Notes: generated from the sequence alone by a model not told the origin. A DNA stretch of 64,000 nucleotides from Aphelocoma coerulescens (GCF_041296385.1 NC_091020.1:35460001-35524000); one strand, 5' to 3'; positions 24,261-35,965 are shown, numbered from the stretch's first letter. Made by a program: numbers and translations.

Positions 24261-24875
24261 TCCAGTTCTCCATTTGTACCCTCCTGTTCTTGGCTACTTA
24301 CCTAGATGAGTCTTTTCTAGCAGGGAAGGTAAATAAATGAGCTTGGTTCACCAAAAAAAAAAAGTAATTTGTAAAATTTTGAATTTCAACTATGGTTTCT
24401 GAGTCAATATTGACAGCTTTGGGATCCTACTCCTGCAATTTAATAAAAAAATAGAACAGAGAATCGCTTTTGCACATATGGAACTTGAACAACTGATCTG
24501 CCAGGAGAGATTGAATATGGTATTTTTTAATAATCAGTTTTATTTCTCCTATCCCAGTTTAATCTGCAAGTCAAATACAGGCGCACTGTGGAGTGGGACA
24601 ATATGAAAAGACCTTTTCTCCATGAATAACCTGCATGAAAGTCCCAAAAAGGACTTGTTTTCTGGGACAGAGGCTGCTGCAGCTCTTAGGAGGTTCACAG
24701 TAGCATAGAGGAGATTAGAGGAGACTGGCATCAGAATCACATGGAATGCTAGTAAACAGGGAGAAGAAAGTGCGGAAGGAGAACATGGATAAAGAGATAG
24801 AAGAGCAGTAGAGAGCATAGCAAATGTTCTGATGGACCTTGTGCAAATGAGAAGACAATTAAGGAAGAAGGCACT
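24261..24875. other. Intergenic DNA, nothing certain
   Basis: The minus-strand frame 24549-24950 (133 codons) is open but runs across a CR1 stub at its start and has no recognisable protein. Purine-rich between 24710 and 24870. Confidence 0.45.
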
Positions 24876-24934
24876 AATTGTTGCCCAGAGAGGTTGTGGA
24901 TTCCCCTTCCCTGGAAGTGTCCTTCGAGGCAGAC
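24876..24934 (+). mobile_element. CR1 LINE internal stub
   Basis: TTGCCCAGAGAGGTTGTGGA followed by TTCCCCTTCCCTGGAAGTGT matches the sense CR1 block that normally reads 'ttgcccagagaggttgtggagtctccctccctggaggt'. About 60 bases survive, and the 3' end is missing. Confidence 0.8.
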
Positions 24935-25160
24935 ACAGCTTCTGGTCCAAAATTATGTCTAACCAGTCACATTAAATAATCCTTCCTTTGTTGTACTCTC
25001 CTTTATTCATTTGTTCCGGATCCTTCCAGTTATTTTATCTTCCAAACTCTGAAAATCTGCCATTTCTTAAAATTGAAGAGAAAAGGAGTTGTTAGAGAAT
25101 AAATCCACCCTATCTCACTGCAAAAGTATTTAACCAATTCTTTTTCTTTGATCATTTAAG
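24935..25160. other. Spacer between CR1 fragments
   Basis: AT-rich unique DNA; nothing recognised. Confidence 0.5.
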
Positions 25161-25316
25161 CGTTGGAAGGGGCCACCCAGGGAGGTTTGGAGTCCCCATC
25201 CCTGGAGGTGTCCAAGGAAGGCCTGGACAGTGAGGACAAGATGGACATCGGGCACAGGTTGGACTTAGTGGTCTGGGGGGACTTTTCCAACCTAAATAAT
25301 TCTGGGATTCTGTGAA
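25161..25316 (+). mobile_element. CR1 LINE 3' fragment
   Basis: Sense CR1: GGAAGGGGCCACCCAGGGAG, GTTTGGAGTCCCCATCCCTG, a 'gacatcgggcacaggttggac' segment, then ACTTTTCCAACCTAAATAAT and the tail TCTGGGATTCTGTGAATC. About 155 bases, the same order of blocks as the end of the 7128 copy. Confidence 0.93.
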
Positions 25317-26367
25317 TCAATCAAACCCTGTTCCATGTGCCTACGGGCCAATGGTTAGAAAGAGGCTGAGGTGAGTGGGACCAAGGTGCAGAAACAACCA
25401 GGTGGGGCTCTGTGACCTGTGGCACACAGGAGAACAGGTAACCAGGAGTGATTGAACACTTTGGATCTATTAAACCTGTTAAACGTGGCTGAAGTGGGAA
25501 CTTGGCTGATAAATCATTCCAGAGTGAGTCTTGCATGGATTGAAGGGAGAGAGAAATGAAATATATAAAAAAGCCATCAAGACTGAAATTATTCTTTAAC
25601 CTCCACAGCCTTTAAAGTGTTTTTCAAAGCCTAATGATACCTTGTCATTCTTCTGAGTTACTGCACATTTGTTCAGGTTGGCCTGGTCCAGGGGGTCCTG
25701 TTTCTTCATAGACAGTTTCTATAGTTGGGATAAGGATATTTCAACCAAATCCAAGCAGCTTCTCCTAAGAAATGTACCTAGTATTAGGGAAACTAGAAAT
25801 TTGTGAGTTTAGAAGACTTCATCATTAAAAATCCCTAGTTCAGCCTTGAAAACAGTGGAGTTTTATATAAAAACTTGATTTCTTGCCTTTTCTTGTGTTG
25901 ATTTTACCTTCTTTCCATTGCAAAAGCAGATCTGTCACAGGAAAGATGTGTTGATGCCTTTTAGGCTGTTACTGGAAAAAATAATTCTAAATCTGCCAAA
26001 TACCACTGAAAAAAGTTGAATTTAACTATTCTGTTTCTCTGTTTCCCTAATTCAGGGTTGAACTTCAAAACCTTGTGGGACTATTTATAGAAGGCAGTCA
26101 GGATTCTGCTCCTTCAAAAAGAAAACCAAGGATATAAAATATAGCGTAGATATGTTGAGAGGACTTCAAGATGTGAAATGGAAAAGTATTCTATGTATTA
26201 CTCCAAAAAATGAGCATTTCTATAAAGCAGTTTGAGGACATTATTTTGGTTTTTCATTGTTTCTTGTAGCTGCCGTCTAATCTAATGGATTAGATCATCC
26301 AGGGCTCTAAATGAAACCCAGAAATTCCTTTCTTTGTCAGTGCTGGAGAACATTCCATGCCGGGTCC
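25317..26367. other. Intergenic DNA, nothing recognised
   Basis: Unique AT-rich DNA; no frame or repeat signature. Confidence 0.5.
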
Positions 26368-27096
26368 CAGCTGGATCTGTCCTGGATCCGATGCTATTCA
26401 ATATTTCATTAGCAACTTGGATGAGAGAAGAGAGAGCAGACTTTGCATGACACCAAAGTGGGAAAGATCGCGAGTATTAAAATTCCAAATTATTTTGGAG
26501 CAGCATCCTAATGATGACATTTAATAAAGATGAGTGTGAGGCACTATATAAAGGAAGGAAAAACCAATCCACACAAATGCAATGGTGGAAGTGGTGTTAC
26601 AAAAAGGCAAAGAACTTTCTGGGGTCTCTGCAGAGGATCATTAAAGCCCTAACGAAAATGAAGTAGCTGTTTCCTGGCATTAGCCTTTAAAAATAAGATG
26701 AAGAAAAACTGGGGGAAAGTGAAGAGGAAAATAATAGGAAATTATAAACATTTGAGAAAAGCTGTGATGAGTTTGGTTAGTCTAGAAAGAGGAAGGAGGC
26801 CCTCAATACTATTTTAATTTTAAATATATTTATGGACATGCATATGAAAGCAAATACATGTAAATCTTTATTTTAAATAAGGTGACAAGCACTTTTTTCC
26901 ATGTCCAGAGAGTGCTGGACAAGAAGTAACAGGTTTTAGCTCGCAGGAAGGGAGTTTTTCTATCTGAAAGGATAATTAGGCACCGGAGCAAATTACCAGG
27001 GGAGATTGTGAAACTCACTGGCAATTTTGAAGAACAGATTAGACATACATCTGCCAACACTCGTGTAATTTTAGTTGGTCCTGGTCCAGGGCACAG
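26368..27096 (+). mobile_element. Ancient CR1 LINE relic, reverse-transcriptase C-terminal part
   Basis: About 730 bases of very diverged sense CR1. Landmarks occur in the expected order. ATGCTATTCAATATTTCATT and AACTTGGATGAGAG correspond to the Leu-Phe-Asn-Ile-Phe...Asp-Leu-Asp-Glu region, and TTTGCATGACACCAAAG to Phe-Ala-Asp-Asp-Thr-Lys. Next come TTTAATAAAGATGAGTGTGA; then 'aaaagctgtgatgag...ggttagtctagaaag'; then TTTTTTCCATGTCCAGAGAG; ACAAGAAGTAACAGG; AGCAAATTACCAGGGGAG; 'aacagattagacatacatctg'; and TTAGTTGGTCCTGGTCCAGG. The wording matches CR1 families shared with turtles and crocodilians rather than the younger avian copies here. Frames are broken throughout and the 3' tail is lost. Confidence 0.88.
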
Positions 27097-28630
27097 AAGG
27101 AAAAGGGCCCGGATCCATCTTGCCTGATGGGAGAGACACCGAACTCTGGGAACTGGCCGTCCTGGGAATCTCTGATGGGCCATTTGAAGGGCAGAGGTGT
27201 TAAATTCTGTGTATTGCAGAGCCAGAGGTGACTGCATTCCTCATCCACTTGCTGGAGTCAGCTGGAATCAATCTGGGTATGGGCATATTCCAGCATGGAA
27301 TCCAGCTTAACACCCCCTCCAACCCCACCAGCTTTTCAGGGCTTCTCTATATATTGAATCAAATATCCTGAATGGGAATCTATTCCCAACACAGAGAGGA
27401 AAACGGACATCCAGGATATATGGATTTATTTTTGCATATATCTGCACCCAAAAACACAGGTCTCAGGTGAGTGCAGTCAACATAAAGTTGCAGTTTCAAA
27501 TTAAGACTTAGAGTTTAAAAATAAAGACTTCCAAGTTCAATCTAGGCCATTTGCATAATATTCAGCCACTAACTGAAAAATAGAATGTAAAAAACCAAAA
27601 GTGGTTCTGTGCCTGAAAATAAAATGGGTTTTGTCATGGCAGCTGTACCTGGGTACCTACAGCTTCCATAGACATCCAGCAAAATCCCTGCTAAGCAAAC
27701 CCTGTGGGATGCCTTGGCAGGATGCTGTAAAGAAATAGAAATATTCAAATATTCCCTCCTTTGTGTATAATAATATTTTATAATAATTTTGTTAGTACAT
27801 TTACCACCCGCGCCCCCCCCCCCCCCCCAAAAAAAAAAAAAAACAACCCCTCGTGCATCAGGGGAATATTCCCTAAATAACAGCCTGGGCTTAAAATATC
27901 TGTCCAGGAATTCTGCCCTTTGCTTCCAGACTAAATGCTCCTACACGGCCTCCTTGCTGGCCAGGCTCGTGCCCATCTGCCGGGATGGCGCGGTGCCTGG
28001 GCAGGTTGGCGTGCCAGCTTCCCTGGGTCAGGAATGCCAGGATATGACAGCAGTAGATGGACAACCTGCCTCGTGCTGCCACACTCCCTTCCAAAATCAG
28101 CTCTCCTCAGGCTGGTTCCGCACATCAGGGATCAGGTAGCAAATGGAAAATACCTGAAGGGAGTGGGAAACATGAAAGGTTTGAGAGTATTTGCTCTTTC
28201 CAAAAAATCAGGCTTCTAGGAAACATAGAAAGCTCGTTTGGGATGTAAGATATTATAAAAATATTGCCCACAGGAATGCTCTGAAAGCAAACCTTTGGCA
28301 GGGTTTCAGTAGCTGCATTAGGCAACTCGTGGGCAAAAGGATTGCTCCCAGCTCTTCCTGGCCAGGACTCCCATTTGTGTGGGAAGTGCCTCTCTTCCTC
28401 CAGACTAATTAATAAACCAACAGTATTGACAGGCTGCATCACCCGGAATGGGGTCAGTGCAGCAGGGCCCACAGCACAGGGGTGAGGATGCTCGGCTCTG
28501 TCTGGCTCCAGGAGCAGCCCCTGCCCTGCCCAGGTGGGATCAGAGGGAAGCTGGTACCTCAGAGGGTGTTTGGGCAGAGGTACCGGATTGTGTGCAAAAT
28601 TCCACCCCGTGGTCAGGGTTTGCCCACAAA
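27097..28630. other. Intergenic DNA, nothing recognised
   Basis: 27480-27800 is AT-rich, with one perfect octamer ATTTGCAT near 27549. 27900-28130 is GC-richer and gives overlapping frames on both strands. No recognised gene. Confidence 0.5.
27813..27843 (+). repeat. Adjacent homopolymers C16 then A15
   Basis: A run of about 16 C is directly followed by about 15 A. Such junctions are error-prone in sequencing and assembly, so the exact lengths are unreliable. Confidence 0.9.
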
Positions 28631-28770
28631 GTCAAGGGAAGGCACAGGTTGAACAGGGCTTGGAGCAACCTGGGACAGTGGAAGGTGTCCCTACCCATGG
28701 TAGAGGGTCAAACTGGACGGTCTTTAAGGTCCCTTAAAGAACCAACCCAACCCCAACCAGTCTGGGATTT
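28631..28770 (+). mobile_element. CR1 LINE 3' fragment
   Basis: Sense CR1: GGGCTTGGAGCAACCTGGGA, CAGTGGAAGGTGTCCCTACC, then TTTAAGGTCCC and the tail CCAGTCTGGGATTT. Within the expected 'ggtcccttccaacccaacc' block there is a small duplication-like insertion (CTTAAAGAACCAACCC). Confidence 0.92.
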
Positions 28771-29059
28771 GCATCTGAACTCTAAATCCCCTTGCACTTT
28801 CCCCTGGAAGTTCCAGCTCTTTTGGAGGATACCCATCTTCTCCCCAAAAATCAGGATGGCAAATCAGAGCAAGAAGAACCCTAATGAAATAGTGTTAATA
28901 TCTCCTCCAGGAGGGAACACTTTCCTGAGGAACCGTGTCAAGAATGCACCTGGTCGAGTACTCCAAGGCTCCGGCTGTGCTTCAGCCCCAAAGACCCCAC
29001 GTGCGCATTCTCAGCCATGTAGAAAATTATCCCCCACAAAGCTGGTCACGTATTAAACA
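28771..29059. other. Spacer, nothing recognised
   Basis: Unique sequence between the CR1 copy and the CpG-rich patch. Confidence 0.45.
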
Positions 29060-29330
29060 CCACATTCCTGGCTGTTCTCCGGAGCCTGACATGCGGGAAG
29101 GTGGACACGCCGGGAGACAGAACGAGCGCAGATCATTACAGGAACCACAAAGGGCGCAACTGTGAGTGATGGCGCCGTAATGGAAAGCCAGGAGTGTGAC
29201 AGCGGGAACGGCGCTCGCCGGAGCCGCGGCTCCCAGCGATCCTGCACAGCCCAGGACACCACTCCTGATAATCCATCATCGATCCCGCTCCTCATCCGAC
29301 CCTCGAACGTCTGCCTACCTTTTAGGCTCG
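29060..29330. promoter_or_regulatory. CpG-rich patch without an open gene
   Basis: High local CpG density (GGCGCTCGCCGGAGCCGCGG around 29209, plus ATCGATCCCGCTCC and CCCTCGAACG downstream) against a CpG-poor background. No coding frame or TATA-like element was recognised. It could be an orphan CpG island or a GC-rich enhancer. Confidence 0.45.
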
Positions 29331-31014
29331 CCACCTGCTACATTCCTTGAAAATTTAGGGGACAAGGTGAAAGCTCAAAGCAACAAAAAGCCACGCATGG
29401 ATTGAATAACCCCCTCCGTGTTTCCTGTATCCATATTCACCTTCCCCTGCCATCACCTCCTTTTATATCATGGGTTAGTATCTATATTTCCATAGCATAA
29501 GAGCTCACACTAAGATCAAAGCTCCACTGTGCCAATCACAAGAGCTGATTGCTGCCTGTCAGACAACCAAAACCAGGGATTTGGGGTGAAATGTGGGGAT
29601 AGGGGCAAGTTGCCCCAAGTGACATCTGTGACTGGACACAGGTCTGGATGGCACCAGGCTGAGGGCACGGTAATGCTTTCCATTCTTTCCAGCCATGCAA
29701 GTAAAGGAAACCATCCTGCTTTATTTTATTAAAGTCATATGTTATTCTGGAATTCTGTGTTGCTGTTATTCTGCCTGCTTAGTCTGGCAGTCTAAGTATA
29801 TTTGAAAACCAATAAAATAAAATATTACCAAAAAACATAATACTCTAGAAATCCACTCCCTTCTGTAATTACAGTTTAATGTCTAACATACTTTGTGCTT
29901 CACATTCAGCAAACTTTGATACAGTACTTAGACAGAAATTATGGTGCACCAGAGTAACATACATTTGCTGGCAATGAAAATGGGAAATAATTTCTCTTTT
30001 ATAATTAGGGGATGTCTGCAGGATGGAGGTGCTATTTGTTTGTCATCACAGAATATGCCTGCCTTGTGTCAGGCAATCAGTTTGACATGTGGAGTTAACT
30101 TTAGGTTATCCAGACCAGGCACAGGCATTTGTTCTCCATTTTCTCTTCTGTCTCACAGCAAGTCCAAATGGGAACCTTTCCTGGGCATGTTACACAGAAG
30201 GGCAGCATTTTCTTGTAAGGAAATATTCCTTGTAAAGAATGTTTGTTTGCTGTTTTTTCAATCTCTTATTCTCAAAAATACTCTCTTAGCAAAACCACAA
30301 AGAGACATATTCCTGAGCCACTTGAAGTGGGAGACCGCAAGCTTTAACAATCAAAATAATAAAAATTGCTGCTCTATTATGATGGGGAAAAACTTGGGGT
30401 TTGCTCTTTTGCCAGCATTTGTAGCATATTTCTAGACATGATGTTGGTAATATAGACCGTGTGAACAAAGTTTGGAAGGCAACATCTTTTAATTGAACGG
30501 CTCCAGCAGTAATTATTATTTGGTCTCTCGTTAATTAACAATTTACAAATGGCAGCCAGCACAGTATGGTTAAATTACTTCTTCAAGATGACTTAAAGCT
30601 GAAAAAGGGTTGCAATTACGTTCTATCAGAATTTTGCCTTTTTTTTTTTTTTACTGGAAGTTTCCCTTTGACCCTGTAAGAGAATTCAGAGATCGATGGG
30701 AAAAAAAAAAAAAAAGGAATTGTGTCATCTATGATCTTTCCACAAAAGTTTCCCAGTGTGTTCAGAGGCAATTTCCCACCTCCAGGAGCAGACAGTAATC
30801 ACAGCTGAACAGTGTTTTAAAAAACAGTCTTCTTCACTTGTTTAGGTCCAGGAAAATAAATTTAACTCTCAGGTTTCTCTTCTTTACACAACCAGAGCAG
30901 ACAGCTTCCTTCAATACAGCCATTCCCAGTGATTCCAGTAATGTACCAGGATCAGCACATCTGGGCAATCTTCTCCTGTGGAATTCAGTCAATCATTCAA
31001 TTATTAATCCAGCA
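29331..31014. other. Intergenic DNA with one long ATG-initiated frame
   Basis: The frame 29941-30435 (164 codons, true ATG) has no domain I recognise and no promoter or splice context; in AT-rich DNA this length is unusual but possible by chance. A-run 30701-30715 and T-run 30639-30652. No CR1 until 31015. Confidence 0.45.
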
Positions 31015-31340
31015 AATCATAAAATTGTGGAAAGGTTCAGGCTGGAAGGGACCTCAAAGCCCACCCAGTGCCACCCCTGCCATGGGCAGGGACACCTCCC
31101 ACTGTCCCAGGCTGCTCCCAGCCCCAATGTCCAGCCTGGCCTTGGGCACTGCCAGGGATCCAGGGGCAGCTCCAGCTGCTCTGGGCACCCTGTGCCAGGG
31201 CCTTCCCACCCTCCCAGGGAAGATTTCCCTCCTAATATCCAATGTAAACCTACTCTTTGTGAGATTGAAGCCATTCCCCCTCATCCTGTCACTCCAGGCT
31301 CTTGTAAATCATTTCTCTCCAGATGTTTCAGCTCTTTGTG
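31015..31340 (-). mobile_element. CR1 LINE 3' fragment (antisense, younger subtype)
   Basis: Reverse-complement CR1 starting with a degenerate 'aatcataaaattgtgg', then GGCTGGAAGGGACCTCAAAG, CCACCCCTGCCATGGGCAGG, CTTGGGCACTGCCAGGGATC, CTGGGCACCCTGTGCCAGGG and, farther in, 'cattccccctcatcctgtcactccagg'. About 325 bases. The central GC-rich part is nearly identical to copies at 37071, 50795 and 62665. Confidence 0.95.
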
Positions 31341-33959
31341 TCAGGGTGATTTTCTCAGCTCTAGTGCTTGGGTGAGGCCAAATTTTCAAAAGTGGCATTA
31401 GAAGTGGAAGAGTCTCTGCAGGGACATGATGAAAGAGCCACTGCTTGGGACAGTGACAAACCAGTGGTGATTATCCCCCAGGGAACTCTCTTTCTGGGAA
31501 GGTGAGGTGCAGGGACCAGAGTAGGTCTTGTTCATCTCCAGTTGCTGTGATCATGGGGAAAACCGAGGAGGAAGAACTGGAGCTCCCTGTCTACTGATGT
31601 GTGCAAATTGTGTCCTTTGTGCCTCCATCCAAGAGCAGCCCAGCAGGATGAACAGGATGTGCCATTATCCAGCAGCAGTGTGCACTTGGTCTGGCACAGG
31701 GACATGTGAGGTCATGAGAACACACACAGCTTTTTAGGCACCCTTTTAGGGGCTGCTTTGGAAACATCGATCCTTCAACAGGTATACAAAGAGATTAGCA
31801 CAATTATCTGGCATTCCCATGAGGCCAAGAAATACAGTCAGGAGAATCATGTTTCATCTTTGTGATTTGGGGGTGTAATCACAACACAAAAGGCATTTAA
31901 CAAACACAAAAAGCGCCGTGAAGTGGGAGAGCATTGCTTGGGTCTTGCTTTTCTCCCAGAGTCGTTTTAGCCTGTCAAGCTCAACACAAACTTTTATGCA
32001 GAAAAATAAAAGCTGGTTTATTTTCTGAACAATCTCATTAATTCTTCTGCAGGATTTCACCAGCATACTGACAATTTCTTCCCAAGGAAAAGAAGGAGCT
32101 AGCAAGCAGAGGCCGCTGCTTTGGTCAGGGTGCAGCTGCAGTTCACTGCTCCTTTTTGAAAGCAAGTCCTTCAATTTTCCCATTTTTCCCCAAGGATTAA
32201 AGTGGGGGAAAAAAAACCCTGCCAAGATCTCACCATTGTCAAAAATCCAGATGGAAATAATACCTGGTGGGAAATGAGACAAAATGTCTTATCTTGAAGG
32301 TCTTATGGGTCAGGTTACAAGGACTTCCCAACAAGGAGTCCAGTCCCTGATTTATTGGGACTGACCACATGTATTCCTTTAGTTATTTATTAAATTTTTA
32401 TAAACATGCTGTCCTAGAAAATCAGTACAGTTAATCCTGGCAGTGATCTCCCACAAGCTGGTGACAGTGGCTCATCCCTGGGAGCAGCACACCAGCCTGG
32501 GCTTATTTCAACTGGAAAAGAAAACTTTGGGGAGCGGAAAATTTTTTACAGATGACAGAGTTTTATTATGTGTTAGCAAGAGCAATCCAAGAAACAAAGT
32601 TTAGGGCAACATCCAAAATAGCTGGCAAGGGGAGTGTGCTCATTTCATTGGTTTTAGCACCCTAAAATCAGGTTCTAACTCAGTGGATTTGAGTGAAAAC
32701 AAATGATGGACAGAGCTCTCAGTGAGAAATAGCCGAGCTGAGAATACCACTCTGTCCCTGGGCTTGGGCATGAGGGCTCCAAATATTGAAGGGAACCTTT
32801 GGGTGAAGTAGAGCCTGGCTTCCCCATCCTGCCATGGAGCTGAACTCGAAATGCCAATTGAACATCTCCTTGTGGTCCTGCGCAGAGGGATGCAGATGTT
32901 CAGGCTCCCTCCCTCCCCACCATGTGAACAGCCTGGGAAAAGTGTTACCCTGACAATGCTGAGAGGCAAACTTGTCACTTTTTCTGCTGCCCAGAAGTGA
33001 AATAATAAATCAGAGTTCCATATATGGCGCTGACAGGGCCCTGCTTGGAGACGCGCTGTCCGTGCGCAGCCCCGGATTGCTCCATGCTGCGGGATAACAA
33101 GGGGCACAAAGAAATGCCAGCTGTCACCTTGGCCATCATGGCATCAGTGCAACCAAGCTGGCAGGAGGGGGAGTCCCCTGCTTCTCAAGGAACACCCAGG
33201 GACCCCTGAGTGGTGGCTTGAAGCACAGCTGGAGCCACTCCCGTGGGAACAAGCTGGGCACCCCTTTGGCAGGATCTCCTCTCAGGCCAAAGTTCCTCAG
33301 ATCCTCTAGATCAGCTCGCTGGTTTTCTGCTTTTTTAAATAATTTAATTGCTTTTTTTGCCCTTTTAAATAATTTAATATTTTTAAATACTTTTCTATTT
33401 ATATATTTTTTTATTTTTTTTTATTATGTTTTTTATATGGATACCAAAGTTATATAGCCAGTGGCACTCAGATGTTGCAGGATGTATCCATTGAGGAGCC
33501 TGCAATATGTCCCATTTTCTTGTAGGACCACAAGAAAGACATCGCTGGGTAACAGATATTGTAACACATGTGTGAAATACAGACAGTGAAATTCCCAGTG
33601 CTCAGCTAAAGCAAGGGACAAGGTCTCGTGGTTCAACATGGGTTTGCCTAGAGCAACTAAAAGATTTCATGGCAGAAAAATATATGTAAAGTTTTACTCT
33701 CTGGCAGAGGGTTAAATACCTGCCCTGCTGGACCAGAGTTTCTCCACAGAGCAGTGGGCAAGCCCTGCCCCTTTCACACCCAGGAGTGATGCTCAGGGTG
33801 GTCTCTACAGCTCGTCCCTGCATCCATTCTTTAATCACACGACGAGGATAAGCCAAGGGAACCCTGTCCCTCAAAGATCACTCAGTGCTGAGGAACGGCA
33901 GGAAGAGGGGAATGCTTAGAAATTCACACTGGGGTCTCATGTTTTATTTTTCCTGAGGA
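31341..33959. other. Intergenic DNA, no gene supported
   Basis: Unique DNA. 33340-33440 is very T-rich (TTTTTTATTTTTTTTTATTATG). Frames at 31854-32282 and 32640-33107 (minus strand) are not recognisable. No clear CR1. Confidence 0.5.
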
Positions 33960-34235
33960 GGAAGGAATCGTGGCACCGGAGGAGATCAGTGACGGAGCCC
34001 GCGCCTCGCTGGTGGGCAGCGCCCGCCTCTTCAAAGGGAGGTGAGCCCCCCGAAGGCCCCATCCCGCTGGCTCAGGGCAGCCAGGCTCCTTTCCCATGCC
34101 TCCAACACCATCTCACAGGCTGCAGCTCGGGGTTTGATTACCCTTATCATTATCTGAGCTTCCAGGGCTACGTATTTTAATAAGAGACATAAAATTATCC
34201 GGTCTGCTCTGAAACCCCGCCACAGCATTTGTTTC
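33960..34235. promoter_or_regulatory. Candidate regulatory element with CpG sites and GATA-type cores
   Basis: 33990-34070 is CpG-richer. 34125-34165 reads GGTTTGATTACCCTTATCAT followed by TATCTGAGC, giving a GATTA homeodomain core next to a TTATCA (GATA-type) core. No repeat or gene. Texture-based inference. Confidence 0.3.
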
Positions 34236-34589
34236 AATGACCCCCTGTGGTGGTGAATTCGGCAGATTGGCTATGGATTGTATGAAGAAGGATTTCCTTT
34301 TGTTTGTTCACAAAGCATTGCCCTTTAATTTAATCATATGTCCCTTTGCTCTTGTACAGTTCTCTGTACTCTGCCCATTCCCCCTCCCCTCCTTTTTTTT
34401 TTTTTTTTTATACAATCTGGACATCTCCGACCATTCCAGTGCTAGCTGCAATTATTTCTCTTAATTCAGTTATTAAAAAATGTCTGCTCGTGGCAGAAGC
34501 ATTGCGGATCTTTAGTCAAATTGATACAAATATTTTATTAGGATAATTAACAACCTTCAGCACAAGCTTGTTTGGGAGAGCATTGGAGA
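34236..34589. other. Intergenic DNA with a T-run
   Basis: Homopolymer T at about 34392-34409; otherwise unique AT-rich sequence. Confidence 0.5.
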
Positions 34590-35060
34590 AACCGAGCGGG
34601 TCTGAAATTTGAAACAGATGCAGGACATATTCATAAATAAAACCAGACCAAGTCAAACTGTGGCCTGCATAACAAGACATCACTCACTGTGTTTGCTATA
34701 TATTTGCAGACATGTTGTTAGCTGCATTTATTACAAAAGTTAGGTGCTTATTTGGAAGCTTTCACTTCTGTGAGCTTGTGATACTTTCTGTAAAACAAGA
34801 ACCATAAATCACAGCGTGCCGGTTTGAAACCCGTGCACCTCCAGATAACCAGCACTTGTCAGTAGATTGTCTAAACCAGAGGATTAGCCAAAATACAGAT
34901 GGAGAGGAAACACAGACTGTTTACGTTGAGTATTTTGGCCAAGAGCCCAAGGAAATTACAATCGATATGGATATAGCATTTCTGAAGAGTTATGTAGCAA
35001 AAAGTGCAAGAAAATACTCTGACAGAGAAAATAAATAAAGCTGACAGAGGCTTAATTCTC
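34590..35060. promoter_or_regulatory. Candidate conserved element with a 77-codon open frame
   Basis: Unique, repeat-free DNA. On the plus strand the frame 34808-35038 is stop-free for 77 codons and its translation is rich in charged residues (VYVEYFGQEPKEITIDMDIA, then KSARKYSDRENK). There is no ATG near the start and no clear splice acceptor, so it could only be a 3' exon; I recognise no family. A conserved non-coding element is the more likely reading. Confidence 0.3.
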
Positions 35061-35619
35061 TAGATCCTGTACTGTGGATAAAAATTAGAAACATTAAGCC
35101 ATTAAATCATTTCAGCAGGACATTAAACAATAAGAGCAGACTCGCCTGTTACTGCACAAGTTTAGAACCGTCTCTTTTGTAGACTAGATAAATATTCACC
35201 ATTGCAACTCTAACACTTCCCACACTTCCCATACACTGCATGACCTATTTTCCCAGTCCTTTTTCATGTGGGACAGGTTTTAAATAAAATAGAAATTCCT
35301 CTTGCTTCTTACAGATTGGAGTTGATTAAATATTCTACTGATAAAGGGTAAGCAAATGTCAGATTCAATATAATAAAAAGAGAAATGAGAGTTCATACAA
35401 GCAGCAAAGCAAACAATCCATTTTCATACTTTATTAGAAACATTTATTGCCATAATGACTGCATTATACTAAGCAAGCAGGTGGAAAGGTGCTCTGTGCA
35501 AGATATTCTCAAATATCTTTATTTTGACGATTTTATATCTCCAATATTTAGACAGATGTTTTATTCCCTATAAGATAGTCAGAGTATGAAATGCTGTAAT
35601 TTCAGTTACTACATAAGGA
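35061..35619. other. Intergenic AT-rich DNA
   Basis: Unique sequence; nothing recognised apart from scattered ATTA cores. Confidence 0.45.
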
Positions 35620-35965
35620 TCAAAATTGTACTTGAAGATCATGGCCTGTCATTGTGATTTCGGCAATAATGGGAGACCATTAAATGCTCAATTTTTCTGC
35701 TTTGACTTTATATTCCCAATGGTGAGTGGCTTTAGATATAGATGGCAGAGCTCCGCGTGCACCGGCAAATGCTCTGCCCAAATTTGCGGAACACATTGCG
35801 AGAGCACTTCCCAGTTATTCTGCTCCCTGTACGATTTTATCGATACGCAAGTCTGATCCAGGGCCTAAATGGAAACGACAAAGATGGCCAGCTCTGCCTC
35901 TTGCTATCAAACAGCTGGCACTCGTTATCTTAACAAACAGTGGGAACTGTAATTAAGCAGATCTG
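35620..35965. promoter_or_regulatory. Strong candidate conserved non-coding element
   Basis: A balanced, unique stretch with retained CpGs (CTCCGCGTGCACCGGC at about 35750, TTGCGGAAC, ATCGATACGC at about 35839), despite lying in CpG-poor surroundings. It is flanked by ATTA-rich sequence and ends in CTGTAATTAAGCAG. Open frames in all plus-strand frames overlap, with no recognisable protein. Retained CpGs and lack of repeats are the basis of the call. Confidence 0.4.

Noticed and set aside
28448..29056. 202-codon plus-strand frame as a gene
   Set aside because: It runs through a CR1 fragment (28631-28770) and has no recognisable domain.
31960..32000. AGCCTGTCAAGCTCAACAC as a third copy of the 12396/17415 element
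   Set aside because: Only about 20 bases resemble the reverse complement of the core, and the flanks do not align.
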